Shown here one piece after another: positions 1 through 14,000 of a DNA stretch of 64,000 nt. The DNA is from Adiantum capillus-veneris (Eukaryota; Streptophyta; Polypodiopsida; Polypodiales; Pteridaceae): assembly GCA_014529385.2 (NCBI GenBank), contig CM043969.1, positions 68,894,676 through 68,958,675 of the forward strand. The letters run 5' to 3'. The notes beneath the pieces are model-generated. The model saw only the letters and a list, made by a program, of their open reading frames with translations. It was not told the DNA's origin and did not search any database. Every line of letters starts with the position of its first letter. The first letter of the stretch is position 1. A program made the translations under genes and the position numbers.

Positions 1-1139
1 CACAAAAGTACTCTCTTTAATTTTCGCTACTCTCAAGTTAATAGGCCAATTCCATTACATAGTACTTGGAGACTTATGACCCAAAGAAATGATGCATTAT
101 GCACATTACTGTTGCAAGAGTCCTTTACAAAAAAAATAGGACTAGACAACATGCAGTTGAACAGGTCTTTATTGATGCTCAAAGAAAAGGTGGCAGTAGC
201 AATGTAGCTGGCACTTTCCATGGTTCTTCTATGAGTGGTAAATCACATGCTCCTAATGCTTTTGCTAGTAGTAATTCATCTAGGAATTATGGTGATAAGG
301 GAAAAAAGAAGATGTGTTGCCATTATTATAAAGCTAATGATCACTTGATCAAGCAGTATCCAAGATTGAAGGCAAAAGAAGAAAGAGGCTGGATCAACTA
401 TAGGGTCCAATAGAAGTGCAACTATTGTAGAATATTATGTGAAAGGAGACTGTGATGCTGATATAGATGCAGAGTGGTCTTTTAGTGCAAAGTGTACTTA
501 TGATCCTGATGTCCATGATGTATGCATGTTAGTTGTTGCAGATTCTCATGTGTGGTATTTTGACAAAGCACATTAACTCACATTGCGATTCGTTTACCTC
601 TCTTCAGGTTGTCCCTCATGGGAATTTAGTCACTTGTGCTAGCCATGCCTCTGATTCGACTCAAGGAGTTGGAAATATTGTGCTCACTACTACAAATGGC
701 AGCTCTTTCACACTTGATGATGCATTGTATGTACCTGGGGTTGAGAAGAATATTTTGTGTGTAGATCTGTACTTGCTAGAGACTTGGTCTTGTAGTCAAA
801 TTTGTGGATACCACATGTATAGTACATGATATCAATTTTGCTATAAAATGTTGCATCTGGCATTTTATGCCATGGGTTATATAAGCTCACTTTGTATGAC
901 AAGTGTGGGTAGAATTTTGCAACTGTTGTTGTAGATTCTAAGGCTATTTTGGGTGCAAAACTTTGGCATGCATGTTTTAGGCATCTAAATTTTGACAGTT
1001 TGTTGCATTTATAGAAATCTGATATGATTGCTTCTTTGCTCCCTCTTGAAGCACCTATCAAACATATTTGTGAAGGCTGTATTCTGGGTAAGATGCATTG
1101 TTCAAAGTTTTCAAAGGATGGTTCAGTTAGGGTCACATG
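1..1139 (+). pseudogene. Ty1/copia gag-pol fragment (broken)
   Basis: Remnant of a copia polyprotein, entering from the left edge and ending near 1139. Pieces appear in the expected order across shifting frames. At 99-410 is the end of gag with a zinc knuckle in which the second and last Cys have become Tyr (CHYYKANDH, then KQYPRLK). At about 533-570 is the protease start (WYFDKAH, where the family has W-x-FDSGA-x-x-H), followed by a TAA. At 655-770 is the conserved stretch GVGNIVL and LYVPGVEKNIL. At 955-1130 is the GAG-pre-integrase region (KLWHACFRHLNFDSLL, then CEGCILGK). Reverse transcriptase and the integrase core are missing. Frameshifts and stops make it non-functional. The copia assignment rests on domain order and these motifs. 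Confidence 0.85.
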
Positions 1140-1309
1140 TAGGTTGTTAAACTCTGGTTCTTACTGCCATATTTTGGTTTTTTGAAGGATTTGGCTCTGA
1201 TACAATAAACATCTTAACTTCTTAGTCTCCTTTCTAGTTGCTAAGCCAAATTTATCTTCTTCTTTGATAGTTGAAGTTTTGGGATTTTGCTACTACAACT
1301 TTCTGTCAT
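1140..1309. other. Unassigned AT-rich stretch
   Basis: Between the end of the copia fragment and the first copy of repeat RB. I see no coding signal or recognisable element. Confidence 0.4.
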
Positions 1310-2140
1310 ATGGTGGGAAAATTGGATTTTTTTGATAAACCTATATAGGGCTACCACACCCTAATTGATGTGATTTGTGAGATTGCTTTGACTAAAGCTT
1401 CAATACCAACCTCTATTGTGTTGAAACATTTGGGTAATCTAAGATTTCTATAAGATTCTTTCCATTGAGTTCTACTACGGTTAGCTCGTTTTTACTTTTT
1501 GAAGGGCTCAACTTCGGTACATATACTAGGATGTAGTTACAAAACAAAGCATTTCATACAAGTTTTGGTCCATACATTTTTTTGTAGCTACAAAAAAAAG
1601 CAATGCCTATAATTTTTTAACTTTTGGATGAGTGGAATTATTTTTTTTTATAGTAAATGGTTACTATAAAAAGGGGTTTTTAAGAACATATGGTGCAACT
1701 CTGGCACGCTTACATATGATGTAGAAAAACTTGAGATTTTTTTAACTACTTTAATATTTAGGACAATAGCTAGTCTAATATTTTTGAAGTTTGACATGGA
1801 TAACAACCGATAGGTTCTTTGAAGCCTGCCATATGTAGCAAGTCTAACATATCTGTTGTCTTGAATATATGGATGTAGGTGAGAATTCTATCTTGACTTA
1901 AAAAGTTTTAGAATGTTGCAATCTGACTTTCCCTTGATGATTCAACTGGGATAGTTCTGATACTTTTGTATAAAATCATATGGAATGATAACTCATTCTT
2001 ATTATGTTGTACAATTATGAATCAAAGACTGAGTTGTTTTTGTAAAAATCCTTGCCTAATCATCTAAAGCCAATCGTTTTTTGAAGGTCATGCTCTTTGG
2101 TGTATATGTATTTAATTTAAAACAGCTACAGATACGTCCC
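1310..2140. repeat. Dispersed repeat RB, copy 1
   Basis: Non-coding, AT-rich segment of about 830 bp that aligns closely to about 4985-5787 and partly to 7990-8390. Shared landmarks include GATAAACCTATATAGGGCTA, GATGATTCAATTGGGATAG and the end ATGTATTTAATTTAAA. Here the end runs into unique sequence, while in the other two copies it runs into a CA microsatellite. The element type is unknown. It could be part of a long LTR or a segmental duplication. Confidence 0.75.
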
Positions 2141-4009
2141 TAAACACGAGGCCCTCCAAAGCAACTGGATGGACCAGGATGCTGACTTTAGAATATTCTT
2201 GTCTATAGGCTTTGATTGACCCACTGCATATAATTCTTGGTTAGGTTGATAGGTGTTAGTTGGTCTCTCCTTGACTTTAGACTAGATTCTTGCTCACGAC
2301 TATTATAGTCTCTTGGCTCAGTCAGTTTTAGATAGCAAGTTAATTCAATTCTACTCACCCATGCTTAATTAACTTTATTCTAATGATTTTTGGAGCAAGT
2401 TACTTCTAAACAAACTACAAGTATGATGATTTTTTGGGATCAGGAGAAAAAGTATGGAATATATAATCTAAAGACTATGAATGACAACCATGCTTTTTTC
2501 AAACTGGCTACCAAAGCCTTAAAACTCCTACAGAAGTAATGTCTTCCTTGAAGACAATATCAGATATTGTGTTGAAAATTGACGTTATCGTCTTCAGGGA
2601 CACTTTAACTTGCCACATCGCTGCTAAAGCTTCATACTCAACTTTTGTGGCTCTCATCTACTTGATGAGGTAGTGGGCCCATACACAATGGGCCTACTAC
2701 CAACCCACTGTGTATGGCGCCTGGGATAGGGTGGGTACACACACACACACACACACACACACTTGGTCATGGAATTTGACCATGATAGTTATTTCTAAGA
2801 TACACTCACAACTATACTCAACCTAGTAAAACTATTTATGTAGCTAATGTTGTACCCATCTTAACACACACATACTCATACGCTTCTAGAAATTGACTAA
2901 CGCTTTGAGACTATGGCAGCATGATTACTTCAAATTATGAGTGGTTTATTTTGAGCATGTGGGTGTCCTACTTGATATTAAACCTTGTAATTAACTCAAT
3001 AGGGTAATTTTGATTGGATCCTTGATACTAATTATTGCTTACACTTCTATCTTGGTAAGAATGGTTTCGTGTGAACCAATTGTTTGAAGATGGGCCCAAT
3101 GGGAGAAATCCCTTAGGGATTTAACCCATAAAGGAAAAAAAATGAAAGGTTTCTTTCCCTTCTGGCATAAATTGATTGCACTCTCCAATACAAGGTTAAT
3201 GCACTCTGTCGCGACGGGTCCCTTCCCCCTTCACTCATGGTGCTTCACAATGAAAACATCTTATTCTGATAACCTAGTTGAAGGTGAGTGGCTTGGCACA
3301 AGATTTGGGCCATCCATGTCTTGGTATGATTCTAAGTAGTAAATCCTCCTACCCTCCTATAGAGAAGATCATGTGAAGGTGGTTGTTGCGGCACATCCAT
3401 AACTGATGACTTTTGGTGTTTTCCCTTGCCTCTTCCTCTTCCACTATATAAGGTGAGGTATTTTACTACTCCCTCATGTAGACTTGGTGTAGGGGAAGAA
3501 TGAGTGAGAGAGGTCAGAAAGATGCTTGGCTTTGCAATGGTCTACCTCCCCTACTACTTTGATAATTATTGGGATTGCTTCTGCTTCAAAGGTTTTATTT
3601 ATCTACCATCAACTAGTGTGTGATATGCATTCTACCACATTGGAATTTAACCTGATTGGCTTCTGTTCTAATTGGTTTTTACTAATGTTAATTGCTGGTA
3701 ACTTGAAATACTTGTTAAACTCAATTGTTGCAGGGTTATATTGAAACTTAAAATCTTGCATTTACTAAACTCTAAATTTGTTACATGCTTATAGTGGGAA
3801 GACTTGGGAAAAAAACATGGTGAGGATGGTTCCTAATGCTGGTCTTTTGTCTAATAAATCTGAACTCTATCTGTGTTCTCTTTAATGAGTTGGAGACTTT
3901 TTTTAGAATAGTTAAATGTTGATATACTGATCTAAGCTAGGCAAGACCTTGTGCTTATGCTATATGGAATAGAAGATGGTGGATTCTAGCACTAGATTCT
4001 GATTGGCAT
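2141..4009. other. Intergenic AT-rich DNA with (AC)n and a TATA-like box
   Basis: No gene recognised. It contains an (AC)13 tract at 2737-2762. At about 3446 is a CTATATAAGG box in a pyrimidine-rich context that could be a transposon promoter. Short open frames at 3142-3339 and 3526-3744 have no recognisable protein features. Confidence 0.45.
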
Positions 4010-4960
4010 ATAGTTATTGATCTAGTTTTGATGCTTTACTACCTAAGATTTGGCATAACTTGAGATTCTGTCCGGCTGTTGTGATATGGGGAAACATGCT
4101 TGCTTTGACTTGCAAAAAGTTTGACCTTCAAGTTGTTGGATTAATATTTGGGTTCTCGTTCTTGGAGGACTGGCTTAAATATGGTTCTTTTAAAGTATAG
4201 ATAACCATATTGTTACATATACATGCTACCATTTCAAGCTCTTGGGTGTGATACTACCATGAGGTGGTGGTATCCTTCTACATACATACATATTCAAGTG
4301 GACCTACTTTAGACATGAAGATTACTCTTCCTAGCTGGGGATTTATATTTAAAGAGTTTCAAGATATGATAGTGGCTCATTGTGATTTGAGTTGTAATTT
4401 AGTTTCAATGGCAGGTAACTGCTGTTGGCTGATCTCTTGATTAGAGATCTGATTTATAGCTGGACTTTTAATCCTGGTCTCTATTTGTTGCTAGTCTGGT
4501 CTTTTTTTTTTGTTGGAATTGGACTCTATCATGATGACCTGGTTCTGTTTGGTTAGGGTCTGTTGGTGAGGAAGTTTATTTTAAAAAAAACTCCATCTAA
4601 ACCTGTATCTGCTGGTAATACTAGGTTTTTCATTAAAAGGTTTGGCAAGATCTACTTTATAGTAGTGCTTGATCTTGTAGTTTGGAGTTGAGAGTGGATG
4701 ATCCTAGGTGATTTTGGCCTTGCTAGGCTTAGCAAAACTTTTCAGTGTGTTGACTTTGCCGATAAATTTCTAGCTTTGATCACTTTTATACTTGCGTGGC
4801 TTTTTGACCAATACATGATTTTTTTGTTTTTTGGATTTATATTCCTTCTAAGTTTGGATCTAGCAATGGTCTTTTGCCTCATCTAGAAATATGTTTTCTA
4901 CTAATCTGATCAAACAAGAAAGCCATGAAGGAATTCCAGTATGGCTTACTTTAGACATAG
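4010..4960. repeat. Dispersed repeat RA, copy 1
   Basis: Aligns to 6595-7510 over most of its length. Landmarks are GATTTGGCATAAC, TGATATGGGGAAAC, GTGGACCTACTTTAGACATG, CATGATGACCTGGTT and GAATTCCAGTATGGC. Relative to copy 2 it has about 60 bp extra near 4185-4245. RA copy 1 is directly followed by RB copy 2, so RA and RB may belong to one larger repeated unit. Confidence 0.75.
4692..4760 (+). pseudogene. Possible receptor-kinase activation-loop remnant
   Basis: Within RA copy 1, the frame around 4704-4735 reads LGDFGLARLSK. This matches the DFG activation segment of plant receptor-like and lectin-receptor kinases. The flanking codons do not continue a kinase domain. The matching place in RA copy 2 (about 7273-7310) reads a degraded GDFGSAG. 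It may be an exon scrap carried by the repeat. Eight matching residues are suggestive, but a chance match is not excluded. Confidence 0.3.
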
Positions 4961-4974
4961 AATTGGTTGTCCCT

Positions 4975-6594
<1,620 letters not shown>

Positions 6595-7510
6595 GCTTTA
6601 CTACCTGAGATTTGGCATAACCTGAGATTCTCTCTGGCATATAGCTACTGATCTGGTTTTGATGCTTTATAACCTGAGTAAGTTATTGTGTTGTGATATG
6701 GGGAAACTTGGTTGCTTTGACTTGCAAAAAGTCTGACCTTTAGCATGTTGCTAATTATTGTATTAATGTTTGGGTTTTGGTTCTTGGATGATTGGCGTTC
6801 CAAGCTCTTGGGTGTGATACTGCCATAAAATGGTGGTATCCTTTTACATACATACATATTTGAGTGGACCTACTTTAGACATGAAGATTACTCTCCCTAG
6901 ATGGGGCTTGATATTTAAAGGGTCTCAAGGTATGATAATGTCTCATTGTGATTTGAGTTGTATTTTAGTTTCAATGGCTGATAACTCCTGTTGGTTGATG
7001 TCTTGATTGGAGATCTGGTTTATTATTGGACTTTTGATCTCGGTCTCTAGCTGTTGCTAGTATTGTCTTTTTTGTTGGGACTGGATTCTATCATGATGAC
7101 CTGGTTTTGTTGGGTTAGAGTATTCTGGTGAGGAAGTTTTTTTTAAAAAAAAAACTCCACCTAAACCTATATCTGCCGGTAATATATACTAGGTATTTTC
7201 ATTAAAAGGTTTGCCAAGATCTACTATATAGTAGTGCTTGATCTTGTAGCTTGGAGTTGAAACTAGCTAATTCTAGGTGATTTTGGCTCTGCTGGCTTAG
7301 TAAAACTTTTTAGTGTGCTGATTTTGTCAATAAATTTCTAGCTTTGATCACTTTTATACTGGCTTGGCAATATAGGCTTTTTTTTGTTTTTTGGATTTAT
7401 ATTCCTTCTAAATTTGCATCTAGCAATGATCTTTTGCCTCATCTAGAAATAGGTATTCTACGAATCTGATCAAACAAGCAAGCCATAAAGGAATTCCAGT
7501 ATGGCTTTCT
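6595..7510. repeat. Dispersed repeat RA, copy 2
   Basis: Second copy of 4010-4960, more diverged and lacking a segment of about 60 bp. After GAATTCCAGTATGGC it departs from copy 1, so the RA/RB junction is not preserved here. Confidence 0.7.
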
Positions 7511-7989
7511 AGAAATATGGTTCTTGATATCTATTTGTCAAACTTGCTAAAACTAGCATTAAGCTAACCATGATCTCTCTTTTTCTTTCTACTAGGATAT
7601 AACACTACTGGCTATTACTGACCTTGAATATTCTTGCTATTAGACCTAGTTTTGCTTCATCTAAATGAAAAGTTTAACTTTGATCCATACAACATAATTG
7701 TAGTTACATTACGAAGCATAGCTAATCACTTTGAAGCTATAATTACATATTTAGGTTTTTAATTAGGGAAGGATTGACATGTTGGTACTCTTTGATACAG
7801 TAAAATATTGCTCTAAAAGTTAGAGCTTATGGTACTACTCTGAGAAATGCGGTTTTAAAAGGGGATAAAGGAAATTACTGGGGTTTTTAAAGTACTATAA
7901 AGGAACACTTTCAAAAGCATATACATACTACTTTGAATTTGAAAATCTTTGCTTGGGCATTACAAAAGAAGTTGAAATACTTTGTTTTT
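7511..7989. other. Unassigned AT-rich stretch
   Basis: Lies where the first half of RB would be expected. Only weak similarity to RB can be seen (for example around 7685-7770). It is probably strongly diverged RB sequence. No gene seen. Confidence 0.35.
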
Positions 7990-8408
7990 GTATATTTATA
8001 CTTTTAAGCAATAGTTTGGACAGTGGCTAGTCTAATAACTTTTAAGATGGACATGGATAACAATTAATAGGTTCTTCGAAGACTACCATACATAGCCAAG
8101 TCTAACAAAAGTGTTGTCTTGACTATATGGATGCAGGTGAGAATTATATCTTGACTTAATAAGGTTTAACATGCTGCAGTCCGACTTTGAAGACCCTTGA
8201 TGATTCAATTGGGATAGTTTTGATACTTTTGTATACAATAATTTGGAATGATACCTCATTATTATTATATTGTATAGTTATGGATCAAAGACTGAGTAGT
8301 TTTTGTACAAATCCTTGCCTAGTCATCTAAAGCTAGTCGTTTTTTGAACGTCGTTTTCTTTGGTGTATATGTATTTAATTTAAATAGATACACACACACA
8401 CACACACA
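7990..8408. repeat. Dispersed repeat RB, copy 3 (3' half) plus (CA)n
   Basis: Aligns to the last 400 bp of RB copies 1 and 2 (CATACATAGCCAAGTCTAAC, GATTCAATTGGGATAG, GTATATGTATTTAATTTAAA). It ends in a short CA tract at 8390-8408, the same junction at which copy 2 carries its long tract. Confidence 0.7.
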
Positions 8409-9059
8409 TGTTTCTAATATGCATACATGTTGTATGGCTATGGTAAAATTTGTCTTGATAGAATGGGCTTTTACATTCCTACAGTGGATGTAGACACATA
8501 CACTCTCTATTCGCAGGGTACATATTGAACAAGCTTGGTTTGACTGGACTTTGTGGAGATGGTTGCTAGCTTGTAAAATTGATCCCTTTGTCCATTTAAG
8601 GAGAGGGATTTTAATCCCTCACTAATTTTTGGCTACTTTGTTTGCTTTATGGGTTAAAGTGAGAGAAAGGGTTACTAGCTTATAATATAATTTTTTTGAA
8701 GGCTTCTATCTCCTACTGCCATAACTTTTTTCCCTTTTGTCTACCAAGAAATAAAGTATGGTTGAAGTTCTATTGTATGGTGATAATGGAGGTCTTCACT
8801 CAATGGTACTAACATGAATCTGGGGGAAGGGTCTTCTTGGCAGTTTTTTGTTTAAAGTCTTAATTCTGGTCTAAGTTGGATCATGGGTACTTATTGTTCA
8901 TTAATTGCTCACGTTTGGGAAGCTTTTTACTACAAATCAAAGCTAGACCTAGGTTATGGTAGGTGACTTTCACTCTGAAGATCGAGGTTCTACTTATGCC
9001 ATACTAGGTTTAGCATGCTGTAGCTCTACTACAGATTGATGCTAGACCTAGGTTAATTT
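8409..9059. other. Unassigned AT-rich stretch
   Basis: No gene, structured RNA or element boundary that I can support. A small inverted GAGGGATT/AATCCCTC motif lies at about 8600-8622. Confidence 0.4.
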
Positions 9060-10255
9060 TATGCCATACTAGCTGTAAAATTGGAGGTAGATTTCGTAGC
9101 TCAAATTTCCCCTAAAACCTGCAGAGATTTTCACCGCGAGATGCTTTTGGAGAGCGCGTACACTGTGAAACGAGAGAGGAGATAGTAAGCAAGTAGAGAA
9201 ATATTATTCTTCTTCTTTTTCTTCTCCTTCTTCTTCTTCTTCTTTATCTTCTTCTTCTACCCATAAACAAGAGAGAAGATCTTATGGAGATGGTGATGAA
9301 GAACTTGCACCACTCCGTATAATAGGTACATATTGCCTTGCGGTAGTAGACGCAACTGACGGCACCGAAAATTGAGCACTGCAGATTATTTTACATGCCC
9401 TGGGCAAAGCTAGAGTGAGCCCCAAGCCAAAACCTAGCGCTATCTTCTCAGTTAGGAATAGCTGCATAGCTTTTGGGACTTTTTTAAAAACAAGGCTTGG
9501 CTTTTGGTGGTCAACTCTCCCACTTACCATTCAATTTTTACAGTAAAACTGACTAATTGAATAGTATCTAACCAACTAATGAAATCCTGACTAGACTATG
9601 CCACACTGTTATGTCCCGACATAATTATGACTTTTTCATACTGTCCCGATGTATGTACGGTATTGTTTTTTAATAAAAAATAGTTCCCGTAAAAATCTTC
9701 TCTTTTCTCCAGGTGATCAATTTTAAATTCGACGAAGACTAAAATCAATATTTTTATGTTTAGGTCATCCTGAAAAGCACATTACTTTTCAAAAACGCCA
9801 AACAACACGAAAAGCTAAAAACAGCGTAAAAAGAAGAAAAAAGTAAAATTTTCTAAAATTCAATCACAGGTTTCTCTTGTCCACTGGAATAAGAAAGCGG
9901 ACTCGCTTTTCACTAAGAAGCACCAAAAATAATGAAAAGCTAAAAATAGCATGAAAAGCACTCAAAAATCATATTTTTACAAAATTGAACCATAGCTTGC
10001 CCGGAACTCGTATATTAAAGATCCGACCCTGCTTTTTGAAAAAAAACACCTAAAAACATAAAAAGCATAATAAAGCTAAAAAGAGCGGATTTTCTCAAAA
10101 CTGAATCAAACGTCTGTCTGACCTACTGGAACATGGAAACAACCTTACTTTTTACTTTAAAACCTTATAATATTGTCAATCAAGCATCTTAAACCAAAAT
10201 ATAACAAAGCAGACAATGGTATCTATTTTTCTTATTTGTAAGAGACCCACGTTCC
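9060..10255 (-). mobile_element. Remnant 3' LTR of gypsy element A' (minus)
   Basis: Read on the minus strand, the start (below about 10255) matches the start of the element A LTR: GGGTCTCTT, then a GTTTAAGATGCTTGATTGAC-like stretch, then AAAGTAAAAAG. The part at about 9145-9260 is an inverted copy of 10890-10975 in the A 5' LTR (GAAGAAG, TACTTGCTTATTA, GCGCTCTCC). About 600 bp of other sequence lies between (next entry). The lower boundary near 9060 is approximate. Confidence 0.6.
9770..10160. repeat. Diverged tandem repeats, about 125 bp, three units
   Basis: Three degenerate units share AAAAGCTAAAAA, a C(A)AAA(C/T)T(G/C)AA stretch, and a GTC(C/T)-(A/C)CTGGAA-like tail. They sit inside the A' LTR remnant and are absent from the A LTRs, so they are a local expansion or insertion. 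Confidence 0.6.
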
Positions 10256-10697
10256 CTTAGGGCATCTTCCTCATGATATGTCGTCCATTCATCAATAATG
10301 GTCCGGTTATGTAGAGGCTTAGTTCTACTTTGAAGTATCTCTTTGGGATATATTTCAAAAGTTCCATTGGTAGTAGAGGGAGATAATAGAGAATCATCAA
10401 GAATGTGTTGTGGATCAGGTACATACTTCTTGAGTAAGCTGACGTGGAAAACATGATGTCCTTTTATGTGTGGTGGTAACAAGAGTCTGTAAGCTTGATC
10501 ATTAATCCTCTCTGTGATTACAAAAGGTCCACAATATTTGACATTGAGCTTCTTACACTTACCCATTGATAAAGAGCTATGTTTGGGTTTCACACACAAA
10601 AATACCATATCGCCCTCTTTAAAAAAGTCTAATAGATTGTTTAGGTTATGTATAACTCTTATGTCTATCTTGAGCAGTCTTAATATCCTGTCGTTTA
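10189..10697 (-). pseudogene. Gypsy A' pol C-terminus (integrase tail)
   Basis: C-terminal part of a Ty3/gypsy polyprotein. The minus frame from 10608 has VKPKHSSLSMGKCKK, YCGPFVITERIND, AYRLLLPPHIKGHHVFHVS and LLKKYVPDPQHILDD. It is nearly identical to 56495-56750 of element A. In A the chromodomain follows, but here the sequence jumps from EEDALRERG directly into LTR sequence, so most of the chromodomain is deleted. On its upstream side it is cut at 10697 by the A insertion. The rest of A' resumes at 58853 on the same strand. Confidence 0.88.
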
Positions 10698-11176
10698 TGT
10701 AAGATCCCTAATTTTTGGGTCTCTTCTAAAAATTAAAAAAATAGCTTTCAATATCTATTTTGCCAAATTTTGACTTAAGATGCTTGATTGACAGTATTGA
10801 AAGGTTCTAAAGTAAAAAGAAGAAGAAGAAGGATATTCTGACAAATTTTGACTTAAGATGCTTGATTGACAGTATTGAAAGGTTCTAAAGTAAAAAGAAG
10901 AAGAAGAAGGATATTCTCTCTCTACTTGCTTATTATTTTCTCTCTTGTTTCACGGTGTATGCGCTCTCCGAAAGCTTTCGTGGTGGATACCTATACGTAG
11001 CTCTCATCACCGCTCTCTTGCAGCAAAGCAAGAAGCCTTTTGACACTCCTGAAAGCTTTCGTGGTGGATACCTATATGTAGCTCTCATCACCGCTCTCTT
11101 GCAGCAAAGCAAGAAGCCTTTTGACACTCCCCAAATCGATTATAAAGCACGGTGAGAAGCTCTAAACTCCATAGCC

Positions 11177-11217
<41 letters not shown>

Positions 11218-13405
11218 GTCGTTTTTCTGAGTAGTCACCCTCTCGATGATTGTTTTTTCGCATAAGAGTGCATGTATGGATCAACCAAGTATGTACAAAG
11301 TTTCCCCATGATTATTTCATCATGTTTAACACGCTGATTTATGCAGATGATGCATTTATGGTCATGTGCGTGCATAAAAAGTGCTTTTCGTTTCATGTCA
11401 TAGAGACACTACGAACACTGTTTTGGTCATAAATCACAAACCGTTATGAATCAGCCCGAACCCTTCATACCAAAGATAAAAAACATCATTTAGAATATTT
11501 CTCTCTTTGGTGTCATGTGAAAAACATGCACGAGCTAAGAGATATGGTAAAAAAATAGCTTGCTGCACACTGCACAACCAAATTTTTTGACTCTAGGCTC
11601 CTTGGAGAATAACTATATAGATTCATAAGATGGACAAACCCTCTTGACCAATTGAAGAGCTTGATGGAACTTGATGATAAATGAATTTATGTCTCCGTTA
11701 TCACCTTGGGAATGTGAGTTATTAATCGCTCTATAACCGATTTTACCTCTACGCATAGGGTGCTACCAAGGGGGGTGCCATATGACGTCATGAGTTAACC
11801 AAGCTGTTTTTATATGTTTTATGGTTTGTTTTGGTGATTTGATTTCAACTATTTGATGACCATAAACTTATGTGAGAGTATATGGTTAAACGTCCCGAAC
11901 CGCACAGGCAGATATGAATAAAGTGGCTTTCGTTTGGGGTTACCGTTTGTTGTGTGTGTACCATATGGGTGAAGTGATGTGATAGAGTGATAGTCTATAT
12001 TATGGATCTGAGTTTGATGCATTGGTTTGAGGTCAAATAATTTCAATTACATGTTTTACATGCGCCCAAAAATGTCAAAAACTTGTTTTTTGCATGTGTA
12101 AAGTTATGGTTTATGGTTGACCTAAGGTCCGAGGTGTTTTTGCATCATGTTTATGGTGATGGAATGTTATCATATGATGTATGGGGACTGCTGGATTGAT
12201 GTGGATGCCTCATATGCATGGTTGTGATTGCTTTCCACCTTCATAGGTCAAAACTAGCTCCATGTGCTAGGGAGGTGAAGTGCAGATGTGATGCATCAAC
12301 TTTGCATGGTTGGATGTTGTCAAAATTGGATTTTAATATCATAATTAGTTTTTGGTCGGAATTTTTTCTATGAATGAAAGAATCACGTCTTAAGGGTCAT
12401 GTGTGTGGACCCCGATTGATTGCGGGTGATGTGTCAAACTCCAAGTGTGGGAGTTGGTTCAGTGTGATTATGATTCATGGTTAAGGGCTGAGATTCCCTT
12501 ATGACTTATGGTTGATAGTCTATGGTGTAAGGCGGTGTGGCTCATGGTTTTTTTTTTTAGATATGGTTATGCTGCCAAAATTTTTGGAGCCATGTTATGT
12601 TCTAAAATGGTTATACAGGATTGGTCATGCATCACCCAAGTTGGGTGGAGTATCTGCCCGCGTGATGTGGTTATATCATGGTTTATGGTTTTGGGATTGG
12701 ATCATGAAGTGATTTGGATGATTTATGGCATACGTCTAAGGGTAGAGACCATGTACTATCTAACTGCTTGGAAAAGATTGTTTGTCCATATGGAAAGTGC
12801 TATTGTGATTGGACTCATGTGTTATGTTTCTCATGGAAGCATCGCTACAAGACTAGGATCACCTACATCGCTTAGCCTTAGACTAAAGGGTTGTTGACCT
12901 GGGGCTTTGCTGGATCGGGGGTGTTGTCTAGGTCTTCTTATTTTTGTTAGGATCATATACATGGTGAGTGGGTCGGGGATTGAATGACCTACACAGCTAA
13001 AGCATCGGAAATTTTACCTTGGCTTTGTCTAAACACCTCGTGCTGGGCATCAAAGAGGCGTGGCGCCTAAACTGGTATGGTTGGTGTTGATACCCTACCA
13101 CCTGCTGGTACTTGGGAACCTATCAGAGCTTGGGTTAATGGAGGGAGGCGAAGCGGCCTCATCTTATGTCTGGCTCAGGTAGGTTGGAGGTGTTCTAGCT
13201 CGGAAGTGGATGGGTGGACCGGTCGATCCGTACACAGGGTCCGGTATTCTGCTAGTTCTTTTTTCATAAAAACTTTTGATGTTATGGTATACCCAAATTT
13301 TGTCATTGCAATTATACATGGTTGCCTGCTCCATTTAGATGGGCATTTAAATATTCTCTGTTGTCATTTTCTCATGTTTCTGTGCACTCTATTTCATCCT
13401 CCACT

Positions 13406-13475
<70 letters not shown>

Positions 13476-13743
13476 CGCAACGCAGTGTACACATATATTC
13501 GCCCTCCACAATGTTATATTTTTCTCGAGTACACTTTCATTCATAACACACATTGAGGGGTAGCACTAGTCGCTAGGTACCTCTGGATGCAGTCCGGTTC
13601 ATGGCCTAAACTCCATGCTTGGTCGGGTCTTGACAACTCCTCCCCTATGAAAATGCTTCCGCAACTCTGATGTTTATTGAAAATTGTATAAAAGTGTAAA
13701 TTGTATATTTTTTGCATAGACCCCCGAGGAGGGGTATCTCTCG
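10698..13743 (+). repeat. 5' LTR of gypsy element A (3.05 kb)
   Basis: Starts TGTAAGATCCC and ends GGGGTATCTCTC(G), two bases before the primer site. It matches the 3' LTR at 56940-58852 along its length. Two segments are extra here: about 10820-11480 and about 12075-12540. The first extra segment contains a doubled unit of about 94 bp (10740-10912, AAGATGCTTGATTGACAG), a doubled unit of about 80 bp (10970-11130, CTTTCGTGGTGGATACC) and a (CT)n tract (11181-11215). A second (CT)n lies at 13410-13472 and is shared with the 3' LTR. Confidence 0.85.
13410..13472. repeat. (CT)n microsatellite in 5' LTR of A
   Basis: Pure CT repeat, about 63 bp. The homologous tract in the 3' LTR is at 58525-58598, so the repeat predates insertion or was seeded in the LTR itself. 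Confidence 0.97.
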
Positions 13744-13745
13744 CC

Positions 13746-13763
13746 TGGTATCAGAGCCAATGC
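13746..13763 (+). promoter_or_regulatory. Primer binding site of element A (tRNA-iMet)
   Basis: TGGTATCAGAGCCAATGC follows the 5' LTR by two bases. TGGTATCAGAGC is the usual plant primer site complementary to the 3' end of initiator tRNA-Met. It fixes the LTR end and the plus orientation. Confidence 0.9.
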
Positions 13764-14000
13764 TTAAGGTTATGGGGATAGCCTAAATCTTGATACTAGT
13801 TGGGTTAGTTATGCATCGTGCACACATTCATGCATGCTATTTGAGAAAAGATATTGTATTCATGATGCATTTGTAAGTGACATTGATTGGTGGTACTTGT
13901 TTGACTTGTCTTCTTGAGTGGATGTGTTTGGTTTGAATTATGGTTGAAGGGTTAAAAAAACGTCTTTGTGATTTCTTTGAATGTTTGTTTTGAAGTAACA

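Noticed and set aside
2560-2680. Minus-strand stretch with KVEYEALAA, reminiscent of copia RNase H (EAEYxALA)
   Set aside because: The match is short, without other RNase H motifs around it.
9282-9530. Minus frame of 82 codons near the A' LTR remnant
   Set aside because: No recognisable domain, and it lies in or beside LTR sequence. Most likely a chance frame.
13322-13546. Long Ser-Leu repeat proteins from CT tracts (also 23843-24409 and 58397-58693)
   Set aside because: They are translations of (CT)n and (CA)n microsatellites in LTR or transposon DNA, with no coding support.
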